Below the pieces are notes generated by a model. It saw only the letters and a program-made list of their open reading frames with translations, searched no databases and had not been told where the DNA came from. Shown here piece by piece: positions 7,020-10,202 of a stretch of DNA of 10,202 nucleotides. Within the stretch, counting starts at the first letter, position 1. Each line of letters starts with the position of its first letter. A program made the translations under genes and the position numbers. The DNA is from Pseudomonadota bacterium (GTDB lineage Bacteria > Pseudomonadota > Alphaproteobacteria > Sphingomonadales > Sphingomonadaceae): assembly GCA_023423775.1 (NCBI GenBank), contig JAFAEZ010000139.1, positions 1-10,202 of the forward strand. The letters run 5' to 3'.

Positions 7020-7118
7020 GCGGTGACAGGATGCTTCAATTTGGAGGATGCGGCAAGCGCCGGGGATGGACAAGCGCTACGCTCCTGTGCTTGCCCGAGT
7101 TCCATCAAAGGGAGTGAG
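7020..7118. promoter_or_regulatory. Divergent intergenic region with repeated CAAGC elements
   Basis: These 99 bases separate the start of mlaE (minus) from the HAD phosphatase gene (plus) and should hold both promoters. A perfect 7-bp inverted repeat is present: GGCAAGC (7052-7058) and GCTTGCC (7089-7095), 30 bases apart. A third copy of the core, CAAGCGC, at 7071-7077 repeats 7054-7060 directly. This could be an operator for a shared regulator. On the minus strand TTGCCG and CATCCT, 17 bases apart, form a very weak promoter candidate for mlaE. I find no convincing plus-strand promoter. Confidence 0.35.
7109..7114 (+). promoter_or_regulatory. Ribosome binding site of the HAD phosphatase gene
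   Basis: AGGGAG lies four bases before the ATG at 7119. It is one of the best Shine-Dalgarno matches in the window and fixes the start. The reading frame stays open far upstream, across the mlaE gene on the other strand, so this site is what separates the real start from the spurious extension. Confidence 0.75.
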
Positions 7119-7799
7119 ATGAAGAGCGCGCTTGCCATTTACGACATGGATCGGACGATCACGAAGCGAGCGACCTACACGCCGTTCCTGATCCACGCCG
7201 CCCTCCGGCTCGCACCCTGGCGTCTCGCGTTGCTGCCGCTCGTCGCGCTGGCGATGCTGGCCTATGTCCTGAAACTGGTCGATCGCGGCGAATTGAAGGA
7301 GATCAACTACCAGCTCCTGATCGGCGGCGCGCTCGATCCGGCGAAGCTGGACCCGGTCATCCAGAGCTTCGCCGACCGCCAGGTCGCGACCAACATCCTG
7401 CCCGGCGCCCGCGCCAGCCTGGAGGCGGACCGCGCTGCCGGCCGCCGCATCGTCATGGCCACGGCTTCCTACCGCCTCTACGCCGCCGCCATCGCCGAAC
7501 GGCTCGGCATACGCGACGTGATCGCCACCGAGACCGGCCTCGACACCGCCGGCCGCGTCGTCGCCCGCATCGAAGGCAACAATTGCTATGGCGACGCCAA
7601 GCTGGCGATGATCCAGGCCTGGCTCGAGCGCGAGGGGCTGACCCGCGAGGCCGTCCACATCCGCTTCTATTCGGATCATATTTCGGATTCCGTAGTCCAC
7701 CATTGGTCGGACGAGCCGGTCGCCACCAACGCCCACGACCGCCTCGTCAAGCTCGCCAAGGTGGAAGGCTGGGAAGTGCTCGACTGGAGCGAAGCCTGA
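7119..7799 (+). CDS. HAD-superfamily subfamily IB phosphatase
   Basis: Hydrolase of 226 residues acting on a phosphomonoester through an aspartyl-phosphate intermediate. Motif I is DMDRT (9-13), with nucleophile D9 and acid/base D11. Motif II is in VMATAS (112-117). Motif III is K161 in YGDAKL. Motif IV is YSDHISD (184-190), with the Mg-binding aspartates D186 and D190. Residues about 18-90 are the helical cap; within it residues 28-53 are strongly hydrophobic. The subfamily includes SerB, the phosphatidylglycerophosphatase PgpC and Caulobacter CicA. The hydrophobic cap and the neighbouring lipid transporter make a lipid phosphate substrate conceivable, but the sequence does not settle it. 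SerB is less likely because the SerB substrate-binding blocks are not evident. The GST gene follows after 28 bases on the same strand, so the two are probably co-transcribed. Confidence 0.9.
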   Translation: MKSALAIYDMDRTITKRATYTPFLIHAALRLAPWRLALLPLVALAMLAYVLKLVDRGELKEINYQLLIGGALDPAKLDPVIQSFADRQVATNILPGARASLEADRAAGRRIVMATASYRLYAAAIAERLGIRDVIATETGLDTAGRVVARIEGNNCYGDAKLAMIQAWLEREGLTREAVHIRFYSDHISDSVVHHWSDEPVATNAHDRLVKLAKVEGWEVLDWSEA

Positions 7800-7814
7800 C
7801 GGATAAGGACGCAT

Positions 7815-7820
7815 AAGGGG
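7815..7820 (+). promoter_or_regulatory. Ribosome binding site of the GST gene
   Basis: AAGGGG ends seven bases before the ATG at 7828, a good Shine-Dalgarno distance, and supports that start. The 28-base gap after the HAD gene has no hairpin, in line with a shared transcript. Confidence 0.7.
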
Positions 7821-7827
7821 AACGCGA

Positions 7828-8493
7828 ATGGCTTTCACGCTCTATCATCATCCCTTCTCCTCTTACTGCCAGAAGGTGCTGATCGCGCTCTACGAACGCG
7901 ACGTGCCGTTCGAGCCGCGCCTGATCGACCTCGGCGATCCCGCCGCGCGCGCCGAGCTGGAAGCGCTCTGGCCGTTCGCCAAATTCCCGCTCCTGCGCGA
8001 CGGCGAGAGCGGGCTCACCGTTCCGGAATCCAGCTCGATCATCGAATATCTGGACCTCCATCACGCCGGCCCGACGCCAATGATCCCGGACGACCGCAAC
8101 CTTGCTCTGCTGGTCCGAACCTTCGACCGCGTGTTCGACAATTATGTGATGACTCCGCTGCAGACGATCGTCGGCGACAGCCTCCGGCCCGCAGATGCAC
8201 GCGATCCCTACGGCGTCGCCCGCGCCCGTGACCTGCTCGCCAGGGCCTATGGCTTTCTCGACAAGGAGATCGGCACGCGGACCTGGGCCGCGGGCGACGC
8301 CTTCACCCTCGCCGACTGCGCCGCCGCCCCGGCGCTCTTCTACAGCGGTATGCTGGTCGCGTTCGACGACCATCCGAACCTGTCGGCTTACTATGCCCGT
8401 CTGCGCGCCCGCGCCTCCTTTGCCCGCGCCGTCGACGAAGCCCGCCCCTACCGGCACTTCTTCCCGCTCGACTGGCCGGCCGGGCACGACTGA
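7828..8493 (+). CDS. Glutathione S-transferase family protein
   Basis: Soluble protein of 221 residues with the two-domain GST layout. Residues 1-80 form the thioredoxin-like domain: strand FTLYHHP, then SSYCQKV (11-17) at the start of helix 1 where the catalytic Ser or Cys of bacterial GSTs lies, the cis-proline block KFPLL (52-56, P54), and the glutathione-binding ESSSIIEYL (67-75). Residues about 90-205 form the helical domain with the FTLADCAAAPAL folding motif (about 164-175). Such proteins conjugate or reduce substrates with glutathione in detoxification or catabolism; the substrate is unknown. Ser12 and Cys14 are both possible active residues, and position 51-53 reads AKF where many GSTs have GKV. 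It is probably the second gene of a pair with the HAD phosphatase. Confidence 0.9.
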   Translation: MAFTLYHHPFSSYCQKVLIALYERDVPFEPRLIDLGDPAARAELEALWPFAKFPLLRDGESGLTVPESSSIIEYLDLHHAGPTPMIPDDRNLALLVRTFDRVFDNYVMTPLQTIVGDSLRPADARDPYGVARARDLLARAYGFLDKEIGTRTWAAGDAFTLADCAAAPALFYSGMLVAFDDHPNLSAYYARLRARASFARAVDEARPYRHFFPLDWPAGHD

Positions 8494-8564
8494 AACACCG
8501 CTCACATCGGGCAATGACGGTGTTGGAATGCCGGCGCAAAGGCCCTAGACGGCGGCCAGCATTC
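8494..8564 (+). promoter_or_regulatory. Two adjacent inverted repeats upstream of the fumarase gene
   Basis: The gap between the GST stop and the fumarase start (8494-8581) carries two dyads. The first is a perfect 7-bp pair, AACACCG (8494-8500) and CGGTGTT (8518-8524), with 17 bases between. The second starts two bases later: GAATGCCGGC (8526-8535) against GCCAGCATTC (8555-8564), nine of ten positions paired, with 19 bases between. They could be operators, a terminator for the GST transcript, or structure in the fumarase leader. The second dyad encloses the candidate -10 element. Confidence 0.35.
8523..8550 (+). promoter_or_regulatory. Candidate promoter of the fumarase gene
   Basis: TTGGAA (8523-8528) and CTAGAC (8545-8550) are separated by 16 bases, the same arrangement as TTGTGC/CTAGAT before pepN. 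Transcription would begin near 8557 and give a leader of about 25 bases containing GAGG (8574-8577), a weak ribosome binding site four bases before the ATG. The assignment is by eye. Confidence 0.35.
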
Positions 8565-8581
8565 TCCAGGCCCGAGGCACA

Positions 8582-10102
8582 ATGACCACGATCATCCGCG
8601 AGGCGGACCTCATCGAGAGCGTCGCCGACGCCCTCCAGTACATCTCCTACTACCACCCGATGGACTATATCCGCGCGCTCGGCGACGCCTACCAAGCGGA
8701 GCAGTCGCCGGCCGCCAAGGACGCTATCGCGCAGATCCTGACCAACAGCCGCATGTGCGCCGAGGGCCACCGGCCGATCTGCCAGGACACGGGCATCGTC
8801 ACCGTCTTCGTCAAATGGGGCCAGGATTGCCGGCTCGAAAGCAGGCGCAGCCTCCAGGAGGTCGTCGACGAGGGCGTGCGCCGCGCCTATCGCCACCCCG
8901 AAAACCCGCTCCGCGCCTCGATCCTCGCCGATCCCGCCTTCGGCCGCGTCAACACCAAGGACAACACGCCCTCGGTAATGCATGTTGAGATGGTCCCCGG
9001 AAACACGGTCTCGGTCGACGTCGCCGCCAAGGGCGGCGGTTCTGAGAACAAGACCAAGTTCAAGATGCTGAACCCGTCGGACTCGATCGTCGACTGGGTG
9101 CTCGAAATGGTGCCGCAGATGGGCGCCGGCTGGTGCCCGCCGGGCATGCTCGGCATCGGCATCGGCGGTACCGCCGAGAAGGCGATGCTGCTCGCCAAGG
9201 AAAGCCTGATGGGCGCGATCGACATGGCGCAGCTGAAGGCGCGCGGCCCGCAGAGCAAGATCGAGGAGCTGCGCATCGAATTGTTCGAGAAGGTCAACGC
9301 GCTCGGCATCGGCGCGCAGGGTCTCGGCGGCCTGTCGACCATCCTCGACGTCAAAATCCTCGACTGGCCGACCCACGCCGCGTCCAAGCCGGTGGCGATG
9401 ATCCCCAATTGCGCGGCCACCCGCCACGCTCATTTCACGCTGGACGGCTCGGGCCCCGCTTACCTCGAGGCGCCGAACCTCGCTGATTGGCCCGACGTCA
9501 ACTGGACGCCGTCGAAGGAAGCGATCCGGGTCGATCTCGACGCGCTCACGCCCGAGATCGTGCAAAGCTGGAAGCATGGTGACCGGCTCCTGCTCAATGG
9601 GAAGATGCTGACTGGGCGCGACGCCGCGCATAAGCGCATCAAGGACATGCTCGACCGCGGCGAGGCGCTGCCGGTCGAGTTCAAGGGCCGCGTCATCTAT
9701 TATGTCGGGCCGGTCGATCCGGTGGGCGAGGAAGTGGTCGGCCCGGCCGGTCCCACCACCGCCACCCGCATGGACAAGTTCACGCGCATGATGCTGGAAA
9801 ACGGCCTTCTCGCAATGGTCGGCAAGGCTGAGCGCGGGCCGATGGCAATCGAGGCGATCCGCGACCACAAGTCCGCTTATCTGATGGCGGTCGGCGGCGC
9901 GGCCTATCTGGTCGCCCGCGCGATCAAGGGCTCGAAAGTGGTCGGCTTCGAGGATCTCGGCATGGAAGCCATCTACGAATTCGAGGTCCAGGACATGCCG
10001 GTCACGGTCGCTGTCGACGCTAATGGCGAGAGTGTCCACCACCTCGCCCCGCTCGTGTGGCGCGACAAGATCGCGAAGATGAAGGCGCTTGAAACCGCCT
10101 GA
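8582..10102 (+). CDS. Fumarate hydratase, class I ([4Fe-4S])
   Basis: TCA-cycle enzyme of 506 residues that interconverts fumarate and L-malate in the cytoplasm with an oxygen-sensitive iron-sulfur cluster. The N-terminal fumerase domain covers about 10-285 and the C-terminal domain about 290-495. Three cysteines sit at the cluster positions: C67 in RPICQDTGI, C185 in GWCPPGMLGIGIGG and C277 in IPNCAATRHAHF. Their spacing (118 and 92) is very close to that of structurally known class I fumarases. Other conserved blocks are PTTATRMD (391-398), GKAERG (414-419) and GFEDLGMEAIYEFEV (455-469). It is shorter than E. coli FumA/FumB (about 548) and belongs to the shorter single-chain class I form. 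The related tartrate dehydratase is less likely because that enzyme is usually split into two subunits. The gene probably has its own promoter in the 88-base gap. Confidence 0.95.
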   Translation: MTTIIREADLIESVADALQYISYYHPMDYIRALGDAYQAEQSPAAKDAIAQILTNSRMCAEGHRPICQDTGIVTVFVKWGQDCRLESRRSLQEVVDEGVRRAYRHPENPLRASILADPAFGRVNTKDNTPSVMHVEMVPGNTVSVDVAAKGGGSENKTKFKMLNPSDSIVDWVLEMVPQMGAGWCPPGMLGIGIGGTAEKAMLLAKESLMGAIDMAQLKARGPQSKIEELRIELFEKVNALGIGAQGLGGLSTILDVKILDWPTHAASKPVAMIPNCAATRHAHFTLDGSGPAYLEAPNLADWPDVNWTPSKEAIRVDLDALTPEIVQSWKHGDRLLLNGKMLTGRDAAHKRIKDMLDRGEALPVEFKGRVIYYVGPVDPVGEEVVGPAGPTTATRMDKFTRMMLENGLLAMVGKAERGPMAIEAIRDHKSAYLMAVGGAAYLVARAIKGSKVVGFEDLGMEAIYEFEVQDMPVTVAVDANGESVHHLAPLVWRDKIAKMKALETA

Positions 10103-10202
10103 GCTGCGGCGAGCCGAGACCCGGCAGCGGCGAGACGGTGAACGTCTCGCCGACCCGCACGTTGAGGTCGGTGCAGAGAGTGCCAAGTCCCCTGAACGGG
10201 CG
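10103..10202. other. Window-edge region without a supported gene
   Basis: The last 100 bases follow the fumarase stop. Besides the hairpin at 10128-10152 I see nothing firm. Read on the minus strand in the frame beginning at 10202, the bases stay open and give a protein-like stretch (CTDLNVRVGETFTVSPLPG), but no stop occurs before the frame runs well into the fumarase gene, where its composition becomes implausible. A convergent gene ending here is possible but not demonstrated. Confidence 0.3.
10128..10152. terminator. Perfect 10-bp hairpin downstream of the fumarase gene
   Basis: CGGCGAGACG (10128-10137) is the exact reverse complement of CGTCTCGCCG (10143-10152), with loop GTGAA. It begins 26 bases after the fumarase stop codon. 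No T-run follows, so it is a terminator candidate by position and strength only. It might instead protect the 3' end of the message or lie inside the end of a gene outside the window. Confidence 0.45.

Noticed and set aside
7020..7073. TTG start at 7073 for mlaE
   Set aside because: The additional 18 residues do not look like the STAS-permease N terminus; the ATG at 7019 is preferred, although without a clear ribosome binding site.
6459..7118. Long N-terminal extension of the HAD phosphatase frame
   Set aside because: It runs antisense through mlaE; the good ribosome binding site and motif I nine residues after the ATG at 7119 show the real start.
8303..10186. Open minus-strand frame of 627 codons opposite the fumarase and GST genes
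   Set aside because: It lies antisense to two well-identified genes, its product is Arg/Asp/His-rich with no recognisable family, and long antisense frames are expected at this GC content.
1..10202. CRISPR array, tRNA or rRNA genes, insertion sequences, phage or toxin-antitoxin genes
   Set aside because: I looked on both strands and found no regularly spaced repeats, no cloverleaf candidate in the short gaps, and no transposase, integrase or toxin-like frame. Gaps are all about 100 bases or less.

Overview
The window comes from a GC-rich alphaproteobacterium, most likely a sphingomonad. The pointers are the strong G/C bias at third codon positions, a compact class I fumarase of 506 residues, and a four-gene MCE lipid-transport cluster whose order and content match the LinKLMN system described in Sphingobium. 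The assignment is inferred from protein recognition only. Coding density is very high. No stretch longer than about 100 bases lacks a gene, and I see no RNA gene, insertion sequence, CRISPR array or phage-like gene.

Layout. Bases 1-888 (+) hold a DMT/EamA-family membrane transporter. Bases 950-3538 (+) hold aminopeptidase N with an intact catalytic set; its start lies immediately after a promoter-like element, so the message may be leaderless. A 10-bp stem-loop (3541-3564) fills the gap to a convergent minus-strand operon read from 7019 down to 3567. That operon encodes an MlaE permease with an N-terminal STAS domain, an MlaF ATPase, a long MlaD/MCE protein and an ABC-transport auxiliary (PqiC/LinN-like) lipoprotein. 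All three junctions overlap by 1-4 bases. A 99-base divergent region separates it from the plus-strand genes for a HAD-IB phosphatase (7119-7799), a glutathione S-transferase-like protein (7828-8493) and a [4Fe-4S] class I fumarase (8582-10102). The last 100 bases hold a perfect 10-bp hairpin and no supported gene.

How the genes relate. The four minus-strand genes should form one envelope machine that moves lipids or other hydrophobic compounds between inner and outer membranes. It contains the MlaB-like (STAS), MlaE-, MlaF- and MlaD-like parts, but the lipoprotein stands where mlaC is found in the enterobacterial operon, and MlaD carries a long helical extension. A tunnel-like architecture is therefore more plausible than a shuttle. 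The remaining genes are housekeeping or general metabolism (peptide turnover, TCA cycle, thiol chemistry, phosphatase). I do not see a wholly new system. The points most worth a second look are the hybrid architecture of the transporter, the scarcity of CTAG together with its presence in two matching promoter-like elements, and paired dyads in front of the fumarase gene.
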